From Gemmatimonadaceae bacterium (GTDB lineage Bacteria > Gemmatimonadota > Gemmatimonadetes > Gemmatimonadales > Gemmatimonadaceae), in assembly GCA_020851035.1 (NCBI GenBank), contig JADZDM010000021.1, forward strand, positions 62,001-126,000: 64,000 nucleotides of DNA, written 5' to 3'. Below the pieces are notes generated by a model. It saw only the letters and a list, made by a program, of their open reading frames with translations. It made no database searches and was not told where the DNA came from. The position numbers and the translations under genes are program-made. This document shows positions 33,973-43,714 of this stretch, piece by piece. How positions within the stretch are numbered: position 1 is the stretch's first letter; the number at the start of each line of letters is the position of its first letter.

Positions 33973-35701
33973 GACGTTATCGCCTGCCCGGCAAGCCGCA
34001 GAGAGCGCCCAAGCCAGAGTCAACTACTGCATCGACAACAACATATCGTTTCGACTTGAAGCGGGAGCAGGAGCTGGAAAGACCTACTCTCTAGTTCATA
34101 CGCTGCAAAGACTCCTCACGAATCGCGGTGACACGTACATCCGCCGTGGCCAGAAGATCGCTTGTATTACCTACACTAACGTGGCGAAAAGGGAGATTGC
34201 GCTTCAAATCGACGACCACCCAGCAGTGATTGTTGAGACTATTCATGCGTTTTGCTGGGGATGCATGAGCCAATATCAATCCGCTCTGCGGACAGAGCTT
34301 GGGAGCCTAACACGTCACGCGGAGAAGATCGGAGAAGCGGGTGGTCTTGGCAACCGACGTATTGAGTACGACCTCGGCTTCTTCGGTGTTCATGAGGACA
34401 GGATCACTCTTCACCACGACGATGTCCCAGAGTTGATGGCCAAGTTTCTGGCAATGCCGAAGTTCCAGCAGATCTTCGCGAGAACTTACCCGGTAGTCCT
34501 TATCGATGAATACCAAGACACCAGTTCCGCTTTCATGGGTGCGCTGGCCACTCATTATCTGGAACCCAAGACCGGACCGCTGATCGGACTTTTCGGCGAT
34601 CACTGGCAGACGATCTATCGGGACGACTTCGACCTGGCGACGTTGCCAAACGTGGAGGGGATCAACAAGGGAGCGAACTTTCGCTCTGCGCGCGCTATCG
34701 TCGACATGCTCAATCGCCTTCGCCCCGACTTACCTCAAGTCGTCGATGATGAGACGGAGCAAGGGGAGGCTCGGGCATTTCACTTGAACACATACACGGG
34801 AGAGCGGTCGGATACAGCACACTCGAAGTTCGACACTCCACCGGATGTCACAAGAGCCTACGTTGCGACGCTACGTGCACGACTCGAGAAGGAGGGCTGG
34901 GACTTTTCCGCAGGCGTTACGAAAGTCTTGATGCTGACACACGCTTCACTCGGGGCTGAGCAGGGCTATCCCTCAATCGCTGAGATCTTCAAGTCCTATT
35001 CAGACGCGCTCTCAAAGCTTGACGATGTCACCCTTGATTTTCTCGGCAGAGTCGTCGAACCGATGTGTGCTGCATACAATTCAAAGGAATACGGGAAGAT
35101 GTTCGAAGTGCTCGGCCGCACGAATGTGCTGCGGGTGCCTTCAGAGAAGCAGGCCTGGGCAGACGACATGAAGTCTCTCGAGGTTCTGCGGGCAACTGGA
35201 ACGGTCGGCGATGTGCTGGATTTGCTGAAGACGACGCAGCGCCCTCGATTGGCTGACGGCGTGAGTCGGCGAGAGTGCGACATCGCGGTGTTTGATCCGA
35301 CTGCGGGTGAGCCAGAGAAACCTTCTGTTGACAGACATCGGCGATTGCGTGATGTCAAGTACCAGGAGCTCGTTAGTCTAGTTCGGTTTGTGGAAGGATT
35401 CACGCCCTTTGCAACTCAGCACAGCGTGAAAGGCGCCGAATTTGAGAACGTGTTGGTCGTATTTGGTGGAGGCTGGAACCATTACAACTGGCCACGAATG
35501 CTCGAGTACATGGTTGATGGCGCGACGCCTACGGCTGCACATCAGAAGGGATTCAGCCGGGCGAGAAACCTGTTCTACGTTAGCGTCTCCCGGCCGAGGC
35601 GCCGCCTAGCCGCCCTTTTCACACAGACGATGAGTGCCAAGTCCCTCACGGTGCTAGACAAACTGTTTGCCGGCAACGTCGCTGCTGTGAACATTCCTTG
35701 A
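33962..35701 (+). CDS. UvrD/PcrA-like helicase, GajB-like
   Basis: 579 residues from ATG 33962, preceded by GGGGAGGTG within the end of the nuclease gene; this rejects the longer frame to 33908. Walker A AGAGAGKT (about residue 34), motif Ia-like ACITYTNVAKREI, Walker B LIDEYQDTS (about 181), GDHWQTIYR and the C-terminal YVSVSRPRRRL are superfamily-1 helicase motifs. Paired with the overlapping OLD nuclease it corresponds to GajB, which senses DNA ends or nucleotides in Gabija. Confidence 0.8.
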   Translation: MPPETLSPARQAAESAQARVNYCIDNNISFRLEAGAGAGKTYSLVHTLQRLLTNRGDTYIRRGQKIACITYTNVAKREIALQIDDHPAVIVETIHAFCWGCMSQYQSALRTELGSLTRHAEKIGEAGGLGNRRIEYDLGFFGVHEDRITLHHDDVPELMAKFLAMPKFQQIFARTYPVVLIDEYQDTSSAFMGALATHYLEPKTGPLIGLFGDHWQTIYRDDFDLATLPNVEGINKGANFRSARAIVDMLNRLRPDLPQVVDDETEQGEARAFHLNTYTGERSDTAHSKFDTPPDVTRAYVATLRARLEKEGWDFSAGVTKVLMLTHASLGAEQGYPSIAEIFKSYSDALSKLDDVTLDFLGRVVEPMCAAYNSKEYGKMFEVLGRTNVLRVPSEKQAWADDMKSLEVLRATGTVGDVLDLLKTTQRPRLADGVSRRECDIAVFDPTAGEPEKPSVDRHRRLRDVKYQELVSLVRFVEGFTPFATQHSVKGAEFENVLVVFGGGWNHYNWPRMLEYMVDGATPTAAHQKGFSRARNLFYVSVSRPRRRLAALFTQTMSAKSLTVLDKLFAGNVAAVNIP

Positions 35702-36143
35702 GCATCGCAAGTGCGTACTCTCGCGCATATGTTTCTGTCGCCTCGCAGGCGTAGATCGCGAAGTTTGAGATGAATGTGCCGAGAGATGCGCCCCGTCAGT
35801 CGAATAAGACGTCCGAGCGCCGGCGGTCCGAGGTTGCGCAGGTGCCAGGCGTGACGTACGGTCTGCACGCGAATGGTTGTCTTGGTTTGCGACCAGCTCG
35901 GGTTCTTCAAAGTTGATTGCGCGTCACCATTGCGGTAGTCCTGTCCGCAGCGCCGGCCAGCGCATAAGCAACAGCGACAAAGTGCCACCGTTCGCTGAAT
36001 CGACTCTGTCTTGGTCCCGAGTCAAAAAAGGTCTATGCGATCTTGGTTCTTTGCCTGAACCTATGCGGCCTCTGGCGCACCACCGAGGGCCGATTCCGAG
36101 TCCTTAGACGCGCTACTGCTCTTCAGATACCGAGATTCGGACC
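35702..36143. other. no gene seen between convergent genes
   Basis: 440 bp between the helicase (plus) and the 36144 gene (minus). No clear hairpin terminator or small gene with a ribosome site is visible. Confidence 0.4.
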
Positions 36144-37271
36144 CTACTCCTCGGCCTGAATGTCCCGAAACGAGAATCGCTCGCCAGTCTGCACAACGTC
36201 CATCAGCACGCGGCGGTTGACCATCGGCCCGATAACGTCATCGAGGGCTTCACCCGCTTCGTGGACTCTGACATGAGACCCGCCCCGCTCGTCAAGCGCA
36301 ATCTCTAGCCAATCCTGGTCAAGGTGAACAGCGCGCAGCACGCCCGCCAACCGTCGCTCAACTGCCCCAGCAGGTGAGGTTGGCCTAGGGGGACGAGCCT
36401 TTCGGATTGCTTGATTCACGGCATCACGCGTATTGGAGACCATTGTGACTGTACGCGCGTCCGGACGGGCCGCATCACGGATGTCAATTTGCTCGTAACT
36501 CTTGCCGGTCGGTGCCAAGTTGCGCGCGAGCTTCAGGAAGACGTCCCGGTATCCTGCATCAGGGACGACCGTCGAGAGCGACTCAGGGTCTATCGCGCTC
36601 GCTCGAACGATTTCTAGGAATGTCGTCGCGACCTGCTCGATCTTCGGTCGCTGGGCGGCGAATAGGTCGCCCTGTGGCGGCTCTTGGACGCGGACGGCGA
36701 ACTGGTAACTGCCAGGAGGAGCCTGAAACAGCCACGGCCGACAGTACCCCTGCACTTCTTGGCTCGGATCGCCGCGACGGCGCAGCGGCTGATCAAGAAG
36801 CATCTCAATGGTGCGGAAGAAGAAGGCTTGGACCTCCTTCACTTTGCTCACGATGAGGTCTAAAGGGGCACCGCCTCGCACGATCATGCCACCCTTTACC
36901 GAGACAAGGACATCACCCTCCAAGAAATGGAGGCCAACCCGTTCCTGCTCCTCCCGAGACCACAGATTTATGAGGATGTCCTGCAGCTGGTCACAGGCGA
37001 AGGCGGGGAGGTAGCGCGTGGCCAGCCAAGTGTGCGCGAGATGCTGCGCACGTGCGTATTCATGCGCCTTGTAAAAAAGGGCTGTCGCGCTGACCGCTGT
37101 GATGCCGAGCGTGCGCTGCTTGTGCACGTCAAGATCATTGAGAGCGCGCTCCTCTGCCTCGGCAGCGCGTCGGTACAGATCTTCGGCGGCGGCGGCCCCC
37201 CGCGCGCGGGCTACGACCTCCGCCTCACTGGCTAGACGCTCGCTCTCAGAGTGGTGCGACGCCCAAGTCAT
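36144..37271 (-). CDS. unknown protein of defence island, TPR-like N-terminus
   Basis: 375 residues. The N-terminal 90 residues are Ala-rich helices (AEDLYRRAAEAEERALNDL, then YKAHEYARAQHLAHTWL) like tetratricopeptide repeats. The middle is strand-rich (GDVLVSVKGGMIVRGG, PGSYQFAVRVQEPP) and the C-terminus mixed. No catalytic motif recognised. Its start overlaps the stop of the upstream 182-residue gene (ATGA), so they act as a pair. The position between a Gabija-like system and a STAND NTPase makes a defence role plausible but unproven. Confidence 0.6.
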   Translation of the reverse strand: MTWASHHSESERLASEAEVVARARGAAAAEDLYRRAAEAEERALNDLDVHKQRTLGITAVSATALFYKAHEYARAQHLAHTWLATRYLPAFACDQLQDILINLWSREEQERVGLHFLEGDVLVSVKGGMIVRGGAPLDLIVSKVKEVQAFFFRTIEMLLDQPLRRRGDPSQEVQGYCRPWLFQAPPGSYQFAVRVQEPPQGDLFAAQRPKIEQVATTFLEIVRASAIDPESLSTVVPDAGYRDVFLKLARNLAPTGKSYEQIDIRDAARPDARTVTMVSNTRDAVNQAIRKARPPRPTSPAGAVERRLAGVLRAVHLDQDWLEIALDERGGSHVRVHEAGEALDDVIGPMVNRRVLMDVVQTGERFSFRDIQAEE

Positions 37272-37816
37272 GGACCGGAGATGACGTCGGAGAGCAGAAT
37301 CCGCTTTTCCAAGAAGCCCACCACGCCTGCAAAGGCAGGAAGGTTGCTTCGCCCGCGGCGCGTTTGCGCGATCTTCTCAAGCAGCAGCCGTTCGATGGCA
37401 GCGGCGTTGCGCTCGTCGGTTCCGCCGACCTCCAGCCGGTAGCAGTCCTCCAAGTCCTCCACACCCGATCCAACCGGACCTATGTAGTAGTCGGCGCCCG
37501 TGCCCTGCTCGGCACGCCGCACGGCGTAGAGCTGCTCACGAAGCTCGGCAGCAGCGATGACACACGCGCAGGCCCCCGCCTCAGTCGTGTCGGTCACGTT
37601 ATTCCATGCGTCGAGGCACCGTCGGTCGGGAACAGGCCAGCTGACATGCGTCGACTCCGATACGTCACGCGCGCGAACGACGAACTCCGTCGGTGGCGCG
37701 TGATGCCGGGCGAGGCAAACCGTGGCGGCCTCGTGAAAGCTGGCAGCGATAGCCGGTGTAAGGGCACGGTGCCGGGCATCCATGTTCTCAATGGGTAGAT
37801 CGCGCGGCACGGCCAT
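37268..37816 (-). CDS. unknown protein paired with the 36144 gene
   Basis: 182 residues from ATG 37816 (an inner ATG at 37783 is possible). Contains TEFVVRARDVSEST and YYIGPVGSGVEDLEDCYRL, which looks like a compact alpha-beta fold. Not recognised. The ATGA overlap with the downstream gene indicates a two-gene operon whose promoter lies in the 37817-38277 gap. Confidence 0.55.
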   Translation of the reverse strand: MAVPRDLPIENMDARHRALTPAIAASFHEAATVCLARHHAPPTEFVVRARDVSESTHVSWPVPDRRCLDAWNNVTDTTEAGACACVIAAAELREQLYAVRRAEQGTGADYYIGPVGSGVEDLEDCYRLEVGGTDERNAAAIERLLLEKIAQTRRGRSNLPAFAGVVGFLEKRILLSDVISGP

Positions 37817-38277
37817 ACAAGGGGGGGGCAGTCTCAGTCGGAACGGATTTCGTGGATGCGCGGAAGGCTAACGTACGTCCGGGCCTGTCCGCTGGCAATG
37901 TGAAATTCTCGCGGCGACCTATACGCTACCTCAGTCCGTCGGCGAGGCGGGGCCTCGCGACTGAGCACGGCCCCCACGCACTTATCGACCTTCCTCCGAG
38001 GTGCCCCGCTGTCGCTGCTTGGCAGACAGAGCGACCGTTGCGAGCATGGAGACCTCCTCGTAGAACATCGCGCTCACGCGCTCAACGGAGCGGTGAATAT
38101 GCCGATGTCGGTTTATTGATGGAGCCTGAAGGGAACGTCGAATGATGTGCGGTAGCGCCGCGCATGATCGACACGCTCCTGTCATCGGGGCTACTTCCGC
38201 GGTCCCGCATGAACGGTACGATCTTCAGATCCCGCTCGGATCTTTGGCAGCACCACCGAACCGTCTTGGGCGCCTCG
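37817..38277. other. no gene seen
   Basis: 460 bp between two minus-strand genes. A run of G (37822-37828) occurs near its left end. It probably contains the promoter of the 37816-36144 pair and the end of the STAND transcript. Confidence 0.4.
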
Positions 38278-40950
38278 TCACTCTAAGATGCTTGCGCGCC
38301 ACCTTTGAAAATCATCTCCATATGCGCTGCCCTCCGGCAAACGCTCGCAGGCATCGCGAGCTGTCGAACGGGCCTCGGTGATAAGATCCAGAGCGAGCTC
38401 AGCATTCGCGAGGTGTCGAAGAGTCCACGCGTGATCGTTCGCCCCAATCTGCTTCTCCAGAACTGCGCGCAGGCGCAACACAGCGTCGCCTGGTCGGCCG
38501 AGCTGAGTTTCAAGCCGCGCTGCGTGTCCTTGCCCATAGGGGTTGTCCGCTGCGGCGAAGAATGTCAATGCCTGAGTGAGATTTGCCTCGCGCCGCGCGG
38601 GGTCGTGTTCAGCGGCATTCTCATAGACTTCCGCCCAAGCTGTTCGCTCGTTCGCGTGGGTCACGTCCGTGAGCGACGGAGCAGGCAAGGCGTCGAATAC
38701 TCTCCAGAATGAGTCTCGGTCCACCGACCGCCAAACCTTTGCGAGGGCCCCGAATGCGAGAGGGCCGAAAGGTAGCCCACGGCGTGCGGCGCTCATGATG
38801 AGCGGTTCAAGAAGACCGATGAACTCCGGAAGTGTTGTGGCCAAGTCTACGCCGGCTGCGTGACGCCGCAGCAATTCGGCAGCAGCCAGCGTAGCTGGCA
38901 TACTGACCCGCCCCGGCTCGTCCCTCGCCTCCCGCAAGAGGCCGAGGAGTAGTTCGCGAGCCCGATCTCCCCCGTCAGGAACGCAAACACCGCGAGGAAG
39001 TTCAGTAAGCGTGCGCGCAAGGAGAAGCCGAACAACCGGCGGCCCTTCGTCCGGCTCCACACTGGCCAGAAGGCCTTCAAGATCTGCAACTGCCTCTTCA
39101 TGCCGACCGAGCAGCTTCAAAGCGCGCGCGCGATGGTGTCGCACATAGACCTTCTCCTCCGCAGGGACAAACGCGCTTGCGAGCAGAGAATCGAAAGGCG
39201 CGAGGAGCTCGGCGTCGGTCACAGCCGGAGCATCCAAGGTCCCCTTTTGCAAACGCACGAGCGCCTCGGCGAGTTCGCAAGCGGCACGAGCACCAAATGC
39301 ATCTCCGTCTGCAGCGACAGTGTTCGCAAGCTCAATCGCGCTGGGGAGCATGCTCGCTGTGACGTCACGCGGCACTCCGCTCTGCAGCGAAGCGTACAGG
39401 TGCCCGTATCGCCAGTTGCCGGAATGCAGGATATCCCAGAGAAGAGATTTGTGCACGCGAGCAAGGTGTTTCACCAACATCGCGCGCGCTTCGCTGTTCG
39501 CCAAACTTCGGACATATGCATCCAGTGCATTCTCTAAATCATTGACCGGAATCGTGAGTGCGGGAGTGAGTGCGGGCAGGCTTGACCAGATGAGGTCATG
39601 CAGGCGGAGTGTGTCTGGCTCATCGCCAGTCACGAGCCCGTACCTTTGGAGCGTCCGCGCCGCGTCTGTCCCAATCGCGCTACGAAAGAAGCCCGAATGC
39701 ACTCGCGGCGAGCGACACCACGCGAAGAGCGCGAGCGCTCTCTCAAGCACTGCCCGACGGTGGGAAAGGACAACGTCAACTAGGCGCTGAGCGCGCTCTG
39801 GCACCGTCAGCTCGCCAACGCGCGAAACTTCCGCGGCCACGTCTGCCCACTCCGCCCCATCGCGCGCAAGTCCATTCAGGAGTCGCAGTGCCATCGGGTG
39901 CCCTCCGACTGCAGACATGATAGCTGCAAACGCTGTATCGGGGCACCGCTCCGCCTGATACTCAAGCAGCTGTCTTGCCGCTGCGAGAGACATCGGCGGC
40001 ATCACTACCGTAAAAGGAGTTTTGATGAACTGCTGCGACGTCACGATCACACGAGCATCGACGAAGCGTGCGTCCCGAATCTGCTCAAGCACTTGCTCGA
40101 TTGAGGATTTCGACTGCAGATCGTCGAGAACCAGCAGGCATTGGCGAGAGCGGAGCATCGCCTCCAGGTTGATGCCCATACCCCGACGTGCGACGTCGAC
40201 GGCACCGAGGTCCTTCACGTCTGACACGGACAACTCTGTTGTCCAGATCGGCCAAGCGAACTGGTCTTGCAATTGGTGCGCAACAGAAAGCGCAGTCACG
40301 GACTTGCCGTCACCGCTTAGGCCTGAAATGAACGCGATTCCGTGTGCGTTTAGAGCAGCGACGACCGCATCCTCTACCTCAGCCCGCACAACCACACCGG
40401 ATGGCAGACTCGGAATGTTGTTTGTCGAAGCATAGAGATCACGAAGCTGTCGAAGTGGCTCTAGGTGACCGGCAAGCGTGTCGTATGCAGCCTCATCCTC
40501 GATAACGACGTCTGCAATGTGCTCAGCGAGGCGCCTCGCATCGTACACATCGAGGACGATCCCGTCTGATTCCCAGACTTGATCACGCCAAGCCGTGACC
40601 GCAGTGAATTCGGCTGCTGTCGCTTGTTGCGATGAGAGCAGATAGATCTTCTTGGCCATTGGAAGGAGTCGACGAACGTGGTCGTAATCCATCGCTGGCT
40701 TCTTTAGATCATCGAAATAATTATCTGCTGTTCCATACTGCGCCGCAACATCTCCCTCTGCGCTGTAGCTGTCGATGGTATAGCCTTGGGGATTGCCCTT
40801 GACACCTTGCCCGCGGTGCAGGAGAGGGATCTCGGCGAGGAATTCGGCGAGCAGATCACCTACAGGCTCCCAGGCCACCCCCGACAAAGGACGGATGACA
40901 CGCACAAGTTCGTAGATCAGGGTGTGGCGGGCGTCCGGATGGAGACTCAT
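38278..40950 (-). CDS. STAND NTPase, Avs-like, with N-terminal effector-like domain
   Basis: 890 residues. The first about 150 residues form a domain (YTIDSYSAEGDVAAQYG, KKIYLLSSQQATAAEF, then GIVLDVYDARRLAEHI) that looks like a restriction-endonuclease-fold effector; the catalytic residues are not clear. The NTPase core has Walker A GLSGDGKS (about 209), Walker B LLVLDDLQS (about 270) and GHPMALRLLNGLA, as in NB-ARC/STAND proteins. The C-terminal half is helical repeats (HRARALKLLGRHEEAVADL) typical of sensor TPRs. STAND proteins of this layout detect phage proteins and trigger the N-terminal effector. It lies at the right edge of the first island, 310 bp before displaced queG copy 1. Confidence 0.7.
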   Translation of the reverse strand: MSLHPDARHTLIYELVRVIRPLSGVAWEPVGDLLAEFLAEIPLLHRGQGVKGNPQGYTIDSYSAEGDVAAQYGTADNYFDDLKKPAMDYDHVRRLLPMAKKIYLLSSQQATAAEFTAVTAWRDQVWESDGIVLDVYDARRLAEHIADVVIEDEAAYDTLAGHLEPLRQLRDLYASTNNIPSLPSGVVVRAEVEDAVVAALNAHGIAFISGLSGDGKSVTALSVAHQLQDQFAWPIWTTELSVSDVKDLGAVDVARRGMGINLEAMLRSRQCLLVLDDLQSKSSIEQVLEQIRDARFVDARVIVTSQQFIKTPFTVVMPPMSLAAARQLLEYQAERCPDTAFAAIMSAVGGHPMALRLLNGLARDGAEWADVAAEVSRVGELTVPERAQRLVDVVLSHRRAVLERALALFAWCRSPRVHSGFFRSAIGTDAARTLQRYGLVTGDEPDTLRLHDLIWSSLPALTPALTIPVNDLENALDAYVRSLANSEARAMLVKHLARVHKSLLWDILHSGNWRYGHLYASLQSGVPRDVTASMLPSAIELANTVAADGDAFGARAACELAEALVRLQKGTLDAPAVTDAELLAPFDSLLASAFVPAEEKVYVRHHRARALKLLGRHEEAVADLEGLLASVEPDEGPPVVRLLLARTLTELPRGVCVPDGGDRARELLLGLLREARDEPGRVSMPATLAAAELLRRHAAGVDLATTLPEFIGLLEPLIMSAARRGLPFGPLAFGALAKVWRSVDRDSFWRVFDALPAPSLTDVTHANERTAWAEVYENAAEHDPARREANLTQALTFFAAADNPYGQGHAARLETQLGRPGDAVLRLRAVLEKQIGANDHAWTLRHLANAELALDLITEARSTARDACERLPEGSAYGDDFQRWRASILE

Positions 40951-41260
40951 GGCGAGCTTGGGTGAGTGCGTTTGAGCGCCCTGTTACCGAATCCTCGCGG
41001 GCGAACGAAGAAGTTGAAGTGCAACAGATCTTCGCCACGCCTTCTATCACGCGCCAGCGGAGGGCCGGGAACTGTGATTATTGGGCGCGAGCGGCGCTCA
41101 GAAGGAATTGGTCAAACCAGAACTTATGTATCCGGACGATCACGGCTGCAGGTCGCGGCAGCCACAATACGGAGAGAGCCCACACTCCCTTGCAAACTCC
41201 TGCGCGCCAAGTGCTTACGTCAAGTCGCTGCGAGCGTCCGGAGTCCTGTCGTTAGGTGAC

Positions 41261-41570
41261 CTCAAAGCGGTAATACGACACATCTCCCAGTCCTGCTGTC
41301 CATGGAATGTGAAGTTTTCTCAAGAGTTGGTGGAGAATTCGCCCTTCCGGGCGCGGATGTTCATGGCGGGCAAAGCCTCTCTCGAACTCGCGCGGGATAT
41401 TCTGGCGCTCGATCAGGACCAGTTCAGCGCGCTGTTCCGGAAGTCGCCAATGAAGCGAGCCAAGCACGGGGGGCTCAAGCGCAACGCTGTCGTGGTGGTC
41501 GGCAACGTCGGGGGCACCACGGACGCCTGTATGCTGGATGCCGCCCCGTCCGACGAGCCGCCGCCGACAA
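41261..41570 (+). repeat. displaced queG 3' fragment, copy 1 (attR-like)
   Basis: A diverged element end (CTCAAAGCGGTAATACGACA) is followed by core CATCTCCCAG and a queG 3' reading frame: CPWNVKFSQEL, FRKSPMKRAKHGGLKRNAV. It continues into the start of the HEAT region (TTDACMLDAAPSDEPPP) before losing frame agreement. It is the longest of the displaced copies and marks the right end of the first (recombinase-bearing) module. Confidence 0.8.
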
Positions 41571-41589
41571 GGCGGCGGGCGCTGGTCCA

Positions 41590-42020
41590 GTAGTTTGTCA
41601 CCACGTGCGCGACCAGCATCCAGCACGCGTGTCGGCTTGCAGGGCTCAGCCGGATGGCCTGCTACCGTTCAGGACCGGCAGCGGACCCGACCGTGCATCA
41701 CATACACAGCCGTAAGGTCGCGCTTGCCCGACCGCGCTATAGCGCGCCCCGGATTGGGATCTTCCTGCGACGCGAAGGGTCGCGGGTCAACCACGAGCGC
41801 ATCCTCCGCCTGTACTGCTTGGTAGGACTGCAGGTGCGGTTGCGGGTCAAGCGTCGGAGGCACCGCGGTCCAGCCCTGGTCCCGACCTGCTGCGGGCAGT
41901 GACGGAGCATGGATTTCTCTATGACGAGCTGATGAATGGTCGCGCCATGCGGTTGCTCTCCGTCTGCCCCGGCGCTGCGTGCGACCTCAGGCGCGGGGAC
42001 CGGGGGTGAAATCAACGAGG
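41590..42020 (+). mobile_element. IS3-family transposase (OrfB) remnant, copy A
   Basis: Broken frames encode LARPRYSAPRIGIFLRREG and VNHERILRLYCLVGLQV, the HTH_21 part of IS3-family OrfB (compare RRPRFGYRRLHVLLRREG). Past a frame change comes YDELMNGRAMRLLSV, the start of the DDE domain. Stop codons and frameshifts make it inactive. It runs up to displaced queG copy 2. Confidence 0.65.
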
Positions 42021-42130
42021 CCCGGCGCGAATGACAGGCGACTTACGATTCGGCGAAGGAAGGCGGCTCCCGAGTTTGGCGGACGCGTGAGCGTGTGGTT
42101 CTGAATCCCGTATCGAGTTCAACCATAAAA

Positions 42131-42184
42131 CGGTTATACCGACACATCTCCCAGTCCGTCTACCGCTGGAATGCGAAGTTCACG
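42131..42184 (+). repeat. displaced queG 3' fragment, copy 2 (short)
   Basis: Perfect arm CGGTTATACCGACACA (42131-42146), core TCTCCCAG, then only about 30 bp of queG-like sequence (CCGCTGGAATGCGAAGTTC) before similarity ends. The upstream 35 bp (ATCGAGTTCAACCATAAAA) match those before copy 3. Confidence 0.75.
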
Positions 42185-42297
42185 CACGGCCGCCGAAACG
42201 GTTTCAGCCCACCCATGTCCACCAACGATTCAGCGAACGCTGCGCGGATAGGCAGGCATGAAGGACGTACGTGAGGACGCTGCTGCAGTGTTAAAGG

Positions 42298-42807
42298 CTA
42301 GTCGCCAGCCGCCCGCACGCGGTTAAGCTGCTCCAGAGAAACGGTTGCAAATATGGGATCGTTTTCGGCGATAGGATCCGAGAGACATACTTCTGCGACG
42401 TACTTGATGGCCAGATCTGCACCGGCGACATCGAAGACGAGATCAACAGCCGCTCCATCCGCTCGATAAGCGCGAAATGAAGCGCGCCCGGCCGTCGCCA
42501 AGCGCTCCAAATAGGCTCCGGCGTCAAAGAGCACAACGTGCTCTTCCCAGTACGTCCACGCTGATTCTTTGAGGGGCTCGGCGTCGAATGAAAAGTCCAA
42601 GCGGCGCTTGTCAAAGTTGCCCCCAAATGGAGGCGATGTAAGGACGTCGATGTAGATGGAGTTCGGCCCAGCATTGTCACACTTGATGACAAACGAACTG
42701 CTTCCGTTCCGGGTTACGGCAACTGCACGAAGACCGTCCGGCCCGTTAATCGTCCTCATAATCCAACGGCTCGACGGGTCGCCGATCTCCGTATTGACCT
42801 GTGACAT
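42298..42807 (-). CDS. unknown protein
   Basis: 169 residues from ATG 42807, just past the stop of the upstream gene, so coupled to it. Strand-rich, with SRWIMRTINGPDG, SSSFVIKCDNAGPNSIYI and ASFRAYRADGAAVDLVFDV, a pattern like small beta-sandwich proteins. No signal peptide and no family recognised. Codon use is milder than in the chromosomal genes. Confidence 0.55.
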   Translation of the reverse strand: MSQVNTEIGDPSSRWIMRTINGPDGLRAVAVTRNGSSSFVIKCDNAGPNSIYIDVLTSPPFGGNFDKRRLDFSFDAEPLKESAWTYWEEHVVLFDAGAYLERLATAGRASFRAYRADGAAVDLVFDVAGADLAIKYVAEVCLSDPIAENDPIFATVSLEQLNRVRAAGD

Positions 42808-42813
42808 CAACCC

Positions 42814-43563
42814 TCAGCGGATGAAGGAGATATCGACGTAACACTTTCCACCGTATCCCGTGCCGCACCTCGTGCCGTTCAAGGCATCATGTGTGATGCG
42901 GAGTCGCCTCTTCCCGATTCGCGTGAGGCCCCACGCGGAGCAACCTTCAGTACGATTAATTACTGCCGATGTGATGTCACCGACGCAGTCGAAGTAGGCG
43001 TTAGTCGGATTACATGCAGCCCCCGAGCAGGGGATACTAATGACAGCGTACTCCTCGCCAGCGGACTTGCCGTCTCGTGCTTCGGAACTGTCCTTTAAGG
43101 TTCTCTGAAGCGCAGCCGCCAGCTGTGAAATCGTGACGACCTCTGGGCGGGCCGAGTCTAGCTCCATCCGCGCGTATGTGTTTGATCGACCGCCTCCCTG
43201 CATATTGCCGATGAGGCGAAAGTCCTTCACAATTGAAGAGGGAACGGCAATCTCATCACCAGTGCACAGCGTCACTACGTGAAAGTCACGCGTGACTTCG
43301 TTGACCGCGACGACAAACACCGGGTCGACCTGCTCGCGGCTAAGAATGGAGGCGACCTGATTGTAGTAGTTGCTTTCTGAAGCGGAGCGGCCCTCACCGC
43401 ATTGCTCATCGCACGCCATCTCAGCCAACATTCTCCCTTCAGTGTGATTGCTTGCGGTAACTTTCACGTCTTTGCCAGACGCGTTGCCGCAGGTGCACCC
43501 GTAGGTGTACTCCCACACTCCGAAACCGGAGGGAACTCGACTCTTGAACACGACGCTTGCCAT
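42814..43563 (-). CDS. unknown cysteine-containing protein
   Basis: 249 residues from ATG 43563, with about ten cysteines including CTCGN, CDEQC, CSGAACN and CGTGYGGKCYV. Spacing does not match a known zinc finger or heme site. No signal peptide is obvious, so disulphides would need export by another route. Followed directly by the 42298 gene. An AT-rich promoter region lies upstream. Confidence 0.55.
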   Translation of the reverse strand: MASVVFKSRVPSGFGVWEYTYGCTCGNASGKDVKVTASNHTEGRMLAEMACDEQCGEGRSASESNYYNQVASILSREQVDPVFVVAVNEVTRDFHVVTLCTGDEIAVPSSIVKDFRLIGNMQGGGRSNTYARMELDSARPEVVTISQLAAALQRTLKDSSEARDGKSAGEEYAVISIPCSGAACNPTNAYFDCVGDITSAVINRTEGCSAWGLTRIGKRRLRITHDALNGTRCGTGYGGKCYVDISFIR

Positions 43564-43620
43564 CGGATCCTCTAACTTTGAAGTTTAAAGGCATTGTGCG
43601 AGATTCCCTGAATTGCTGAC

Positions 43621-43650
43621 ATTATATATTGCGCAAAGCGACCGCAAGTA
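43621..43650 (-). promoter_or_regulatory. putative promoter of the 43563-42298 pair
   Basis: On the minus strand a consensus TATAAT (43626-43621) lies about 58 bp upstream of the ATG, with TTGCGG (15-bp spacer) or TACTTG (18-bp spacer) upstream. The surrounding 80 bp are unusually AT-rich for this window. Confidence 0.45.
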
Positions 43651-43714
43651 AGCGCGAGTATAGTGGCCGAGGCGCTCCGAAAAGAGCCTGAAGTCGTCAC
43701 GGCGGTGAGCGCTG

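Noticed and set aside
20251-35701. Complete Dnd/Ssp phosphorothioation system
   Set aside because: No cysteine desulfurase, DndC-type sulfurtransferase, DndD or DndE genes are visible in the window.
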